A DNA stretch of 21,361 bases from Gammaproteobacteria bacterium (lineage in GTDB: Bacteria > Pseudomonadota > Gammaproteobacteria > Xanthomonadales > Xanthomonadaceae), in assembly GCA_026398715.1 (NCBI GenBank), contig JAPLSI010000225.1, positions 1 through 21,361 on the forward strand, given 5' to 3'. The translations under genes and the position numbers were made by a program. The first letter of the stretch is position 1, and each line of letters starts with the position of its first letter. The notes under the pieces are model-generated. The model worked only from the letters and a program-made list of their open reading frames with translations, made no database searches and was not told where the DNA came from. This document shows positions 1 through 7,347 of the stretch, in pieces.

Positions 1-230
1 TGCCGTCGCCGCAGTCGATTTACCTCGGCAACGACGACCTGCCGGTGATGGAACATGAAGTGCAAGCGTGGGTGCGGCAGGAAGAGGGACTACCGGCCGT
101 CGATGCCGAGGCGTTGCCGACAACGGGCCGGCGCATCGCCAATACGCGACTGCGCGCGAGTGGTTGGCAGCCGGTGCATCGCGACTACCGAAGCGGCTAT
201 TCAGCCGAGCTTGTGCGACCGGGTTTATAG
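1..230 (+). CDS. NAD-dependent epimerase/SDR-family protein, C-terminal end (partial)
   Basis: The reading frame is open from base 3 to a TAG stop at 228-230; the start lies outside the window. The visible 75 residues contain a tail typical of atypical (extended) SDR / NAD(P)-binding epimerase-like proteins of the YeeZ type: a short segment reading YLGNDDLPV, then GRRIANTRLRASGW, then a DYRSGY motif near the end. In that family the C-terminal part closes over the substrate side of a Rossmann fold. The N-terminal nucleotide-binding motif is not in view, so the family call rests only on the tail. The stop codon overlaps a possible -10 box for the dodecin gene downstream. The substrate cannot be inferred. 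Confidence 0.6.
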   Translation, partial: PSPQSIYLGNDDLPVMEHEVQAWVRQEEGLPAVDAEALPTTGRRIANTRLRASGWQPVHRDYRSGYSAELVRPGL

Positions 231-231
231 T
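200..231 (+). promoter_or_regulatory. Possible promoter of the dodecin gene
   Basis: TATAGT at 226-231 matches the sigma70 -10 consensus in five of six positions and includes the TAG stop of the upstream gene. The best -35 candidate, TTCAGC at 200-205, is weak and 20 bases away, so the call is tentative. The dodecin start follows 44 bases after the -10 box. Confidence 0.3.
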
Positions 232-275
232 CCGCCGAGCACCGGTTGCCACCGGCCGCCCCAAGGAGAATCCCC

Positions 276-479
276 ATGTCCGTAGCCAAGATCATAGAAA
301 TAAATTCATCGTCCCCCAAGTCCATGGAAGACGCCGTGCAGTCGGGCCTGAAGAAGTGCTCGGAGACGGTGAAGAACATCCAGGGCGCCTGGGTCAACGA
401 GGTGAAGGTCGTTACCGGTCCGGACGGCGCGATCAAGGAATGGCGCGTCAACATGCGCGTGACCTTCATCGTCTCCTGA
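276..479 (+). CDS. Dodecin family flavin-binding protein
   Basis: This complete 67-residue protein matches the dodecin family in length and pattern: an N-terminal strand (VAKIIEINSSSPKS), one helix (MEDAVQSGLKKCSETV), then two strands ending in a basic/hydrophobic tail (EWRVNMRVTFIVS). Dodecins assemble into hollow dodecamers that store or sequester flavins (riboflavin, FMN or FAD) in the cytoplasm. The Trp in NIQGAWVNEV sits where the flavin-stacking Trp of characterised dodecins lies. The ATG at 276 was chosen because AAGGAGAA (263-270) is an excellent ribosome-binding site; upstream in-frame codons lack one. It converges on the kinase gene, with 17 bases between the stops. Flavin storage fits the nearby FMN enzyme PdxH, but that link is only positional. 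Confidence 0.9.
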   Translation: MSVAKIIEINSSSPKSMEDAVQSGLKKCSETVKNIQGAWVNEVKVVTGPDGAIKEWRVNMRVTFIVS

Positions 480-496
480 TCGACCCGATTGCAAGA

Positions 497-1354
497 TCAA
501 CGCGGACGCGACGGTTCGTCCGTTTCGACCGGGCGGCGTCGCTCGTCCAGCTCGATCGTTTCATCCGCAATGCCGGCAAGCGTGTCCTGCGCATGCCGGC
601 TGACGCGTTCGAAAGCCTGGATGAAATCATCCACCTGCGCCCGGTCCATGGCCCGGCGCCCGGGTTGCAACTGCTGCAGCGTGCATTCCTGCTGCCATCG
701 CCAGTCCCGCACGATTTCGAAGCCGGGCGCCTTCAACCAGCACAGCCAGTCGATGCGTTGCCATAGCGCTGCGTAGTCGGCGAGTGCGTGATTGCACCAA
801 CGCCGCCAGCTGCCATCGGCATCGTGCTCGCGCTCCATCCGGTTCGCCGGTTCGGTCAACGCCTGCGCCGACTGCGGGCGCACGCCCAGGAACCATCCTT
901 CGAACACGATCAGCCGCGGCGGCTCGCGCACACGGGTCCAGCGTGAGGGCGGCAGGCGCGTATCGGCGAGTTTGTCGAAGCGCGGCACGCGCACCTCGCC
1001 GCCCGGCTGCATTTCCTGCAGGGCATCCAGCGTGCGGCAGGCCAGGCCGACGTCGTGCGTGCCGGGCGGGCCGCGTTGCGCCAGCAAGGGATGCACGCGG
1101 CGGGACAACTCGCGGCGTTCACGCCGGCCCAGGTAGAAATCATCCAGCGACAGGGCCACCGCATGGATTCCCCGTTGCCGGGCGGCCGCCACCAGTTGCC
1201 GGGCGAGGGTGCTCTTGCCGCTGCCCTGCAGTCCGCTGATCCCGAGCACGGGCACGGGCACCTTGGCGGGCAACGCCAGCGCCCGTGCCAGCAGGCGCTG
1301 GACGAGGCCGTCGTCGAAGCCAATTCCCGTCGGTATAGGCGAAGTGCGGGTCAT
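497..1354 (-). CDS. D-glycerate 3-kinase-like P-loop kinase
   Basis: This is a 285-residue P-loop NTPase of the family that includes plant glycerate 3-kinase GLYK and yeast Tda10 (uridine-kinase-like fold). Visible motifs: a Walker A GLQGSGKST at residues 41-49; LDDFYLGRRER at about 70-80, which in this family helps position substrate; RGPPGTHD at about 94-101, a signature of the GLYK/Tda10 group; and FEGWFLGVRP at 151-160. Those proteins phosphorylate D-glycerate or act as ATP-dependent kinases of unknown substrate, so glycerate is only the best guess. The start at 1354 lies 32 bases from the divergent pdxH start, and the two may share a promoter region. The 3' end converges on the dodecin gene. 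No signal peptide or membrane segment is visible, so it should be cytoplasmic. Confidence 0.8.
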   Translation of the reverse strand: MTRTSPIPTGIGFDDGLVQRLLARALALPAKVPVPVLGISGLQGSGKSTLARQLVAAARQRGIHAVALSLDDFYLGRRERRELSRRVHPLLAQRGPPGTHDVGLACRTLDALQEMQPGGEVRVPRFDKLADTRLPPSRWTRVREPPRLIVFEGWFLGVRPQSAQALTEPANRMEREHDADGSWRRWCNHALADYAALWQRIDWLCWLKAPGFEIVRDWRWQQECTLQQLQPGRRAMDRAQVDDFIQAFERVSRHAQDTLAGIADETIELDERRRPVETDEPSRPR

Positions 1355-1386
1355 CGCGCGACAATACTAAAAACGAGGAGCAATGA

Positions 1387-1980
1387 ATGGCCGGGCTCAC
1401 TGCGGAAATACTGGACACCTTCAATGCCCTGCTGGCCGAGGCCCAGGCATCGACCGACCCCGAGCCCACCGCAATGACGGTGGCGACGGTGGGCAAGGGC
1501 GGCCGCCCGTCGGCGCGCACGGTGCTGCTGAAGGGGCTGGACGAGCGCGGCTTCGTGTTCTTCACCAATTTCGACAGCAGCAAGGGCCGCCAGCTCGCGG
1601 CCAATCCGCAGGCCGCCTTGCTGTTCCACTGGAAGCTGATCCGCGAAGGCGTGCAGGTGAAGATCGAAGGCAGCGTCGAACCGGTGACCGCGGCCGAAGC
1701 CGATGCCTACTTCGCCTCGCGGCCAAGGCCAAGCCAGATTGGCGCGTGGGCGTCGCTGCAGTCGCAGACCCTGCCGTCGCGCGAGGAGTTCGAGAGGCGC
1801 ATCGATGAAATGGAAAAGCGCTTCGAAAACGTGCCCGTGCCGCGGCCGCCGCACTGGTCGGGTTTCCGGGTGGTGCCCGAGGTGGTGGAGTTCTGGTATG
1901 GCGCGCGTTACCGCCTGCACGAACGCCATCGTTACGAACGAATCAACGGCGAATGGAACCAGCGGATGCTGTATCCGTGA
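1387..1980 (+). CDS. pdxH: Pyridoxine/pyridoxamine 5'-phosphate oxidase
   Basis: PdxH is an FMN enzyme that oxidises pyridoxine or pyridoxamine 5'-phosphate to pyridoxal 5'-phosphate, the last step of PLP synthesis and salvage. The 197-residue protein shows the FMN-binding stretch RTVLLKG (44-50) and [13 protein letters not shown] (58-70), the [10 protein letters not shown] substrate-site segment (114-123) and the C-terminal signature [13 protein letters not shown]. It is about 20 residues shorter than the E. coli enzyme, mainly at the N-terminus. The ATG at 1387 is preceded by ACGAGGAG (1373-1380), a good ribosome-binding site; the ATG at 1383 is out of frame. Its TGA stop overlaps the GTG start of the BtuF-like gene (GTGA), suggesting translational coupling. 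Confidence 0.96.
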   Translation: MAGLTAEILDTFNALLAEAQASTDPEPTAMTVATVGKGGRPSARTVLLKGLDERGFVFFTNFDSSKGRQLAANPQAALLFHWKLIREGVQVKIEGSVEPVTAAEADAYFASRPRPSQIGAWASLQSQTLPSREEFERRIDEMEKRFENVPVPRPPHWSGFRVVPEVVEFWYGARYRLHERHRYERINGEWNQRMLYP

Positions 1981-2771
1981 CGGGGCCGCGGCGCATCGTC
2001 TGCCTGACCGAAGAACCGACCGAAGTCCTGTACGCGCTGGGTGAGGCCGATCGCATCGTCGGCATCTCGGGCTTTACCGTGCGCCCCGCGAAGGCGCGCC
2101 GCGAAAAACCGAAGGTCAGCGCCTTCACCAGCGCGAAGATCAGCCAGGTCCTCGACCTGAAGCCGGACTTCGTCGTCGGTTTCTCCGACATCCAGGCCGA
2201 CATCGCCGCCGAGCTGATCCGTGCCGGCGTGGAAGTGTGGATCAGCAACCACCGCAGCGTGGCCGGCATCCTCGATTACATCCGGCGCCTCGGGGCGATG
2301 GTTGGCGCGGCCGATCGGGCTGCGGCGTATGTCGCTGGCCTGCAACAGGGCCTGGACGCCGTGGCGAAGCAGGCCTCGCTGTTGAAGGTTCGCCCACGGG
2401 TGTACTTCGAGGAATGGGACGAGCCGATGATCAGCGGCATCCAGTGGGTAGCCGAACTGGTGCGTATCGCCGGCGGCGACGACATCTTTCCCGAGCGCGC
2501 GGAAAAATCACTGGCCCGCGATCGCATCCTGGCCAACGGCGATGAGGTGATCGCGCGCGCGCCGCAGATCGTCTTCGGATCGTGGTGCGGAAAGAAATTC
2601 CGTCCCGACCGCGTGGCGGCAAGGCCTGGCTGGCAGGACATTCCGGCGGTGCGCGACCATCAGTTGTTCGAGATCAAGTCGCCGATCATCCTGCAGCCCG
2701 GGCCTGCGGCGCTGAGCGATGGCGTGCAGGCGATGGCGGCGCATATCCAGGCCTGGGCGGCCAGGCCCTAG
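1977..2771 (+). CDS. BtuF-like (COG0614) cobalamin/metal-binding protein lacking a signal peptide
   Basis: The 264-residue product resembles the class III periplasmic binding proteins for vitamin B12 and iron-siderophores (PF01497). It has the opening [24 protein letters not shown], the central [12 protein letters not shown] and a long linking helix around [19 protein letters not shown]. BtuF proteins normally deliver B12 to BtuCD in the inner membrane. Here the fold begins within a few residues of the start, with no hydrophobic signal sequence or lipobox, so the product is predicted to be cytoplasmic and may not serve an importer. The GTG at 1977 overlaps the pdxH stop and has AGCGGA ten bases upstream. 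An ATG at 1953 would add eight residues inside pdxH but has no ribosome-binding site. No BtuC/BtuD genes lie nearby. Its TAG stop interlocks with that of the convergent kinase gene. Confidence 0.75.
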   Translation: MTGPRRIVCLTEEPTEVLYALGEADRIVGISGFTVRPAKARREKPKVSAFTSAKISQVLDLKPDFVVGFSDIQADIAAELIRAGVEVWISNHRSVAGILDYIRRLGAMVGAADRAAAYVAGLQQGLDAVAKQASLLKVRPRVYFEEWDEPMISGIQWVAELVRIAGGDDIFPERAEKSLARDRILANGDEVIARAPQIVFGSWCGKKFRPDRVAARPGWQDIPAVRDHQLFEIKSPIILQPGPAALSDGVQAMAAHIQAWAARP

Positions 2772-3784
2772 CGCAGCGTCTGAAGTCCCGTCTGCGCGAG
2801 CAGTTCGGTCATCTGTCCGGCCTGCACCGCTTTTTCGCTGGACGCATTGCCTTGTTGCGCGCGCTTGGCCACGCCCTGCGCAATCGCTGCCAGGCGAAAG
2901 AAACTGAAAGCCACGACGAACGGCCAGTCTTCGGGAATCGGCCGGCCGCTCAGTTCGCTGTAACGCGCCAGCATCGATGCTTCGTCGGGAATGCCGAGTT
3001 CGGCGCGATCCAGGCCAGCCAGGCCGGGCAGCGCGGGATTGCGCGGCAGGCGCAACGCCATGCAGAAGTAGCCGAGGTCGGCCAGCGGATGGCCCAGCGT
3101 GGACAACTCCCAATCCACCACCGCGATCACGCGCGGTTCGGTGGGATGGAACATCAGGTTGTCGATGCGGTAGTCGCCGTGGGTCAACGCGATCACGCCG
3201 TCATCGGCGGGGCAGCGCGCATCGAGCTTGTCGATCAGCGCGTCCATCGCCGGGATCTTGCGCGTCTGGCTGGCGCGATATTGTTCGGACCATCTTGAAA
3301 TCTGTCGCGCGAAATAATTGCCGGGCTTGCCGTAATCGGCCAGGCCCACGGCGCCCACGTCCACGCGATGCAGCGCGGCCAGCGTGCCGATCAGCGCATC
3401 GAAATACGCAGCGCGATCGCCGGCGGCGAGTTCGGGCAACGACGGATCCCAGAAGATCTGGCCGTCCATGAATTCCATCAGGTAGAACATCGAACCGATG
3501 ACCGACTCGTCGGTGCACAGGTGCAGCGGCCGCGCCACGGGAACGGCGCTGCCGTGCAGGGCGGTCAGGACGCGGAACTCGCGGTCCACCGCATGCGCGG
3601 AGGCGAGCAATTGGCCGGGCGGCTTGCGCCGCAGCACGTACGTGCCGCTGGCGGCATCGATGCGATAGGTGGGATTGGATTGCCCGCCCTTGAATTTGGT
3701 CGAGGCCAGCGGCCCGCGAAAATCCGGGACATGGGCTTCGAGGTAGGCGGCCAGTTCGGCATCAGGCAAGTCGAGCGAGGTCAT
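2768..3784 (-). CDS. Phosphotransferase family protein (APH/ACAD11-kinase-like)
   Basis: This 338-residue kinase-fold protein belongs to the aminoglycoside-phosphotransferase superfamily (PF01636), in the group that matches the kinase half of ACAD10/ACAD11 and bacterial LvaA. Visible motifs: FKGGQSNPTY near 31-40 (nucleotide loop), YVLRRKPPG at 49-57 with the likely ATP-contacting Lys/Arg, the catalytic loop THGDYRIDN at 201-209, and the metal-binding VVDWELSTLG at 222-231, where DWE replaces DFG. Family members phosphorylate 4-hydroxyacyl-CoA intermediates; antibiotic resistance is unlikely. The ATG at 3784 lies four bases after the acyl-CoA dehydrogenase stop, with AAGG (3794-3797) as ribosome-binding site. 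The gene is last in the operon and its end overlaps the convergent BtuF-like gene by four bases. The substrate is inferred from the neighbour. Confidence 0.87.
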   Translation of the reverse strand: MTSLDLPDAELAAYLEAHVPDFRGPLASTKFKGGQSNPTYRIDAASGTYVLRRKPPGQLLASAHAVDREFRVLTALHGSAVPVARPLHLCTDESVIGSMFYLMEFMDGQIFWDPSLPELAAGDRAAYFDALIGTLAALHRVDVGAVGLADYGKPGNYFARQISRWSEQYRASQTRKIPAMDALIDKLDARCPADDGVIALTHGDYRIDNLMFHPTEPRVIAVVDWELSTLGHPLADLGYFCMALRLPRNPALPGLAGLDRAELGIPDEASMLARYSELSGRPIPEDWPFVVAFSFFRLAAIAQGVAKRAQQGNASSEKAVQAGQMTELLAQTGLQTLR

Positions 3785-3788
3785 TGGC

Positions 3789-4994
3789 TCAGGCCTTGAG
3801 CATCGACCGGGCGAGCGCTGCGATATGCACCTCGTCCGGGCCATCGGCCAGCCGCAGCGATCGCGCGCCGGCGTAGGCCTGGGCCAGGAAATGGTCCTGC
3901 GACAGTCCTCCGCCGCCATGCACCTGCATGGCCCGGTCGATGACGGCGCAGGCCATGCGCGGCGCGACGATCTTGATCATGCCGACCAGGTCCTTGGCGC
4001 CCTTGTTGCCCAAGGCATCGAGCGCGGCCGCGGCCTGCAGGGTCAGCAATCGCGCCTGTTCGATCTCGCAGCGCGAAAGGGCGATGGCTTCCTGCGCCAT
4101 GCCGTGCTTGCCGATCGGCACGCCGAAGGCAACGCGGGTGCGCGCCCGCGCCACCATCATTTCCAGCGCGCGTTCGGCCAGTCCGATCAGGCGCATGCAG
4201 TGGTGGATGCGGCCCGGACCCAGGCGCGCCTGCGCAATTTCAAATCCGCTGCCTTCTTCATGGATCAGGTTGGCGACCGGAACGCGAACATGGTCGAAGG
4301 CCATTTCAGCATGCCCGTGCGGCGCGTCGTCGTAGCCGAACACGCGCAGCGGACGCACGACGGACACGCCGGGCGTGTCCATCGGCACCAGCACCATGGA
4401 CTGCCGGCGATGCGCCGACGCATCGGGACTGGTCACGCCCATCACGATCAGGATCTTGCAGCGCGGGTCGCTGGCGCCGGTGGTCCACCACTTGCGGCCA
4501 TTGAGCACGAATTCATCGCCTTCGCGGGTGATCGCCAGGCTGATATTGGTGGCGTCCGACGATGCGACGTCCGGCTCGGTCATGGCGAAGCCGGAACGGA
4601 TTTCGCCGGCCAGCAAGGGTGTCAGCCAGCGCGCCTGTTGTTCGGCGGAGGCGAAGTTGTGCAGCACTTCCATGTTGCCGGTGTCCGGCGCCGAGCAGTT
4701 GAAGATTTCGGAAGCGATGAGTGAACGGCCCATGCGCTCGGCCAGGCGGGCGTATTCGAGGTTGGACAGGCCGTGTCCGTGCTTGGGGTCGGGCAGGAAA
4801 AGATTCCACAAGCCGGCCTCGCGCGCCTTGGCCTTCAGCGTTTCGAGCAGCGGCGGAATCTGCCAGCGATGCGCAGGGTCTTCATCCCACTGTGCGAACA
4901 CGGCTTCGGCAGGCATCACGTGCTCGGCCATGAAGGCGGCGAGTTTCGCATCCAGTGCCTGGGTGCGCGGCGACATCGGGAACAAGGTGCTCAT
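3789..4994 (-). CDS. Acyl-CoA dehydrogenase, ACAD10/11-like
   Basis: The 401-residue flavoenzyme has the standard acyl-CoA dehydrogenase layout: an N-terminal helical domain, a beta domain with [12 protein letters not shown] (136-147) and [14 protein letters not shown] (164-177), then a C-terminal helical domain with [12 protein letters not shown] (356-367) and [11 protein letters not shown] (380-390). The last motif is typical of the ACAD10/11 group: Asp in DGPDEVH stands where medium-chain enzymes have the catalytic Glu of EGT. Such enzymes act on 4-hydroxyacyl-CoA or its phosphorylated form together with an APH-type kinase, and that kinase is encoded four bases downstream. The ribosome-binding site GAAGG (complement of 5002-5006) overlaps the stop of the phosphatase gene upstream, so the genes are probably co-translated. 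The physiological substrate is not visible. Confidence 0.93.
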   Translation of the reverse strand: MSTLFPMSPRTQALDAKLAAFMAEHVMPAEAVFAQWDEDPAHRWQIPPLLETLKAKAREAGLWNLFLPDPKHGHGLSNLEYARLAERMGRSLIASEIFNCSAPDTGNMEVLHNFASAEQQARWLTPLLAGEIRSGFAMTEPDVASSDATNISLAITREGDEFVLNGRKWWTTGASDPRCKILIVMGVTSPDASAHRRQSMVLVPMDTPGVSVVRPLRVFGYDDAPHGHAEMAFDHVRVPVANLIHEEGSGFEIAQARLGPGRIHHCMRLIGLAERALEMMVARARTRVAFGVPIGKHGMAQEAIALSRCEIEQARLLTLQAAAALDALGNKGAKDLVGMIKIVAPRMACAVIDRAMQVHGGGGLSQDHFLAQAYAGARSLRLADGPDEVHIAALARSMLKA

Positions 4995-5004
4995 GGTCTG
5001 GCCT

Positions 5005-5685
5005 TCAGTAGTAAGTCCACAGGTCGCGGCGGTCGTGCAGGTGCGGCAGGGCGTTCCAGCTGCCCAGCGCCAGGCCGTAGGGGCGGGCATGGAATTCGCA
5101 CAGGCCGCTGTTGCGTAGCGACAAATTGAGATCGATGGCGCTGCGGTCGGGCGAACCGAGCGAGGCCTGCGCCAGTCGGGATATGACGCCGCCGGAGGTC
5201 AGCACCAGCACGTTGCCGGTCTTGCGCGCGGCCAGCCTTTCGCCGGCGTCCACCACGCGGGTGCCGAATTCGCTCCAGCGTTCTGGTACGCCTTCGATGG
5301 CATCTTCCGACCACGCGCTGAGCGCGGCGTGGATCATCGCGCCCAGGGCCATCAAGCCACCCGCCTGGCGTCCGAGCACCGTCGGATGGCTCGGATGCTT
5401 CTGCGCGAAACCATCGAAGACGGCGTGATGGTCGAACTCGTCCAGGCCGGGGTCCATGTCCGGTTCCGGCAGCGCGACGCCGGCTTGCGCATAGGCCGAC
5501 TGGATGGCTTCCAGGCTTTGCCGATGGCGGCGCATGTTGCCTGTGACGATGGCATCGAATTCATGCCCGGTGCCGGCCAGCCATTGGCCCAGGCGCAGGC
5601 ATTGCTCGCGGCCGCGGTCGGACAACTGGTCGTAGTCGGCGCTGCCGGCGCTGGCCTGGCCATGGCGGACGAGCAGCAGGCTCAT
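5005..5685 (-). CDS. Histidine phosphatase (phosphoglycerate-mutase-like) family protein
   Basis: This 226-residue protein starts with LLVRHGQAS, the RHG catalytic motif of the histidine phosphatase superfamily (Arg7, His8 as phospho-acceptor). A second conserved region, [15 protein letters not shown], holds the family's C-terminal catalytic segment, although the usual second His-Gly pair reads SGG here. That is common in poorly characterised branches and may affect activity or specificity. No signal peptide is present. The ATG at 5685 overlaps the proC stop (ATGA), and the acyl-CoA dehydrogenase starts ten bases after this gene ends. Sitting between proC and a dehydrogenase/kinase pair, it could remove phosphate from the phosphorylated intermediates that pair makes. 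That role is inferred, and the substrate is unknown. Confidence 0.85.
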   Translation of the reverse strand: MSLLLVRHGQASAGSADYDQLSDRGREQCLRLGQWLAGTGHEFDAIVTGNMRRHRQSLEAIQSAYAQAGVALPEPDMDPGLDEFDHHAVFDGFAQKHPSHPTVLGRQAGGLMALGAMIHAALSAWSEDAIEGVPERWSEFGTRVVDAGERLAARKTGNVLVLTSGGVISRLAQASLGSPDRSAIDLNLSLRNSGLCEFHARPYGLALGSWNALPHLHDRRDLWTYY

Positions 5686-6521
5686 GCGTCGGGCGCCTCG
5701 TTCGCGGCAGACAGCTCGGCGCCGCGGCGGGTGGCGGCGGCGATCGCGGCAGCGACCAGTTCGCGAAAGCCGCCGGCCTCGAAGGCGTCGAGCGCGGCTT
5801 GCGTGGTGCCACCCGGCGAGGTGACGCGTTGCCGCAGCACGGCGGCCGGTTCGCCGGATTCTGCCAGCATGCGCGCAGCGCCGAGGATGGTCTGCAGGGC
5901 GAGGGTGCGCGATGTGTCCGCATCCAGTCCTTGCGCTTCGCCGGCGGCCTGCATCGCCTCGGCCAGCAGGAAGACATAGGCCGGTCCACTGCCGGAAAGG
6001 CCGGTCACTGCATCCATCTGCGACTCGTCGGCGATCCAGGCGGTGAGGCCGGTGGCGGCCATCAGCGATTCGGCGAGCGCATGTTGATCGGCAGTTACTT
6101 GCGCATTGGCATACAGTCCGGTCGCGCCGGCGCCAAGCAATGCGGGCGTGTTGGGCATCGCGCGCACGACCGGCAGGTTGCCGCCGAGCCAGCGCTCGAG
6201 TTGCGTGCTGGTGACGCCGGCCGCGATGGAGATGACCAGGGGCCGCTGGGCTTGCGCTATCGGCGCGAGCGATTCGGCAACCCCGCGCAATACCTGCGGC
6301 TTGGTCGCGAAAACCCACACGGCGCCACGTCGGGCGGCGTCCGCGTTGTCGGCATGCACGCCAATGGAAAAATCCCGGGCCAGCGCTTCACGCAATGGCG
6401 CGAACGGTTCGGACACGTGGATGGACCCGGGTGCGCTGCCGCGCGCAAGCAAGCCGCCGACCAGGCTGCGGGCCATGTTGCCGCCGCCAATGAAAGTGGT
6501 TTCTATTTGCAGGGGCTGCAT
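5682..6521 (-). CDS. proC: Pyrroline-5-carboxylate reductase
   Basis: ProC reduces 1-pyrroline-5-carboxylate to L-proline with NAD(P)H, the final step of proline synthesis, in the cytoplasm. The 279-residue protein begins with a Rossmann dinucleotide-binding motif, FIGGGNMARSLVGG (about 10-23), continues with the VFATKPQVL segment, and has the C-terminal dimerisation/substrate region with TGLSGSGPAYVFLLAEAM and VTSPGGTTQAALDAF, both diagnostic of the family. Length is normal. The ATG at 6521 lies 59 bases after yggS, a neighbour conserved in many gammaproteobacteria. Its stop overlaps the histidine phosphatase start by four bases, so proC heads a tightly packed four-gene unit. A strong hairpin around the yggS stop separates it from yggS. 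Confidence 0.96.
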   Translation of the reverse strand: MQPLQIETTFIGGGNMARSLVGGLLARGSAPGSIHVSEPFAPLREALARDFSIGVHADNADAARRGAVWVFATKPQVLRGVAESLAPIAQAQRPLVISIAAGVTSTQLERWLGGNLPVVRAMPNTPALLGAGATGLYANAQVTADQHALAESLMAATGLTAWIADESQMDAVTGLSGSGPAYVFLLAEAMQAAGEAQGLDADTSRTLALQTILGAARMLAESGEPAAVLRQRVTSPGGTTQAALDAFEAGGFRELVAAAIAAATRRGAELSAANEAPDA

Positions 6522-6572
6522 CGTTCGGGCGTCCGGGGCATGTCCATTGCAGGATAACAGCCGGGCGATCGA

Positions 6573-6592
6573 GCCCGGGCTCAGGCCCGGGC
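6573..6592 (-). promoter_or_regulatory. GC hairpin enclosing the yggS stop codon
   Basis: GCCCGGGC at 6573-6580 and again at 6585-6592 form a perfect 8-bp stem. The 4-base loop TCAG contains the yggS stop codon (complement of 6581-6583). Each arm is also its own palindrome. No T-rich tract follows on the minus strand, so it is more likely an attenuating or RNA-stabilising element between yggS and proC than a clear terminator. Confidence 0.5.
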
Positions 6593-7267
6593 GCCGAACA
6601 ACGCCGAACCGATCCGCACTTCAGTGGCGCCTTCGCTGGCGGCCAGGTCGTAGTCGTCGCTCATGCCCATGGACAGGGTGTCGGCCTGCGGGTAGGTGAC
6701 GCGCAACTGGTCGAACCAGCCGCGCAGGCGACGGAATGTCTGCCGCCTCACTTCAAGGTCGTCGCTGGGTTCGGGGATGGCCATCAGTCCGCGCAGGCGC
6801 AGGTTGGGTGATGACGCGACCAGCGCTGCCAGCGCCTCGATCAGCAAAGGGTCGCAACCGGATTTTCCGGCTTCGCCATCGGGATTGACCTGGATCAGCA
6901 CGTCCAGCGGTCGGCCATGGCCTTCACGGAATCGATTCAGGGGCTCCACCAGGCGGGCCCGGTCCAGCGACTCTACCCAGTCGAAGTGCTCGGCAACGTC
7001 CCGGCATTTGTTCGATTGCAGGTGCCCGATAAGGTGCCACTCGAGCCCGAGCGGTTTCAGCAACCGGATCTTTTCGACCGCTTCCTGGACGTAGTTTTCA
7101 CCGAACGCCCGCTGGCCGGCCTCGGCGAGGGCGCGGATGGCCTCGGGCGGCTTGGTCTTGGATACCGCCAACAGCCTCGCGACTGGCCGTTCGCAGGCGG
7201 CGGCCACGTTCTCAAGAGTCTGCAATACCTGTTGCAAGGCTTGGGCTTCAGGGCGCATGGCTGGCAT
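6581..7267 (-). CDS. yggS: YggS/PLPHP family pyridoxal-phosphate homeostasis protein
   Basis: YggS-type proteins are single-domain TIM-barrel PLP carriers (COG0325) with no known catalysis. They keep free PLP and amino/keto-acid pools in balance and affect isoleucine/valine metabolism. In this 228-residue protein the PLP lysine is Lys37 in LLAVSKTKP, followed by FGENYVQEA, WHLIGHLQSNK, and the phosphate-binding end MGMSDDYDLAASEG...VRIGSALFG. The ATG at 7267 was taken; a second in-frame ATG lies nine bases in and is equally plausible. The gene is divergent from pilT, whose predicted -35 box touches this start codon. yggS next to proC, and opposite pilT, is a common gammaproteobacterial arrangement. 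Its stop codon sits in the loop of a GC hairpin. Confidence 0.95.
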   Translation of the reverse strand: MPAMRPEAQALQQVLQTLENVAAACERPVARLLAVSKTKPPEAIRALAEAGQRAFGENYVQEAVEKIRLLKPLGLEWHLIGHLQSNKCRDVAEHFDWVESLDRARLVEPLNRFREGHGRPLDVLIQVNPDGEAGKSGCDPLLIEALAALVASSPNLRLRGLMAIPEPSDDLEVRRQTFRRLRGWFDQLRVTYPQADTLSMGMSDDYDLAASEGATEVRIGSALFGARA

Positions 7268-7294
7268 TGTCGGCAGGAAGGGGAGCGCTATACT
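7267..7294 (+). promoter_or_regulatory. Predicted sigma70-type promoter of pilT
   Basis: TTGTCG (7267-7272, four of six matches) and TATACT (7289-7294, five of six) are separated by 16 bases, placing the transcript start about 45-50 bases ahead of the pilT ATG. The -35 box overlaps the yggS start codon on the other strand. The consensus matches were made by eye. Confidence 0.55.
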
Positions 7295-7347
7295 GCCCTG
7301 AGAGGCTGTGCGGGCCTAGTCAAATCCCGCATCACGAGGAGAGCTTC

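Noticed and set aside
477..499. Short inverted repeat TGATC/GATCA between dodecin and kinase stops as a terminator
   Set aside because: Only five base pairs with a 13-base loop and no T tract; too weak to call.
2768..3784. Antibiotic-resistance aminoglycoside phosphotransferase
   Set aside because: The sequence matches the ACAD10/11-associated kinase group and sits in an operon with an acyl-CoA dehydrogenase, so a metabolic role is far more likely.
5005..6318. Long upstream extension of the histidine phosphatase frame
   Set aside because: The extension runs through proC out of frame; the RHG motif follows the ATG at 5685 directly, as is normal for the family.
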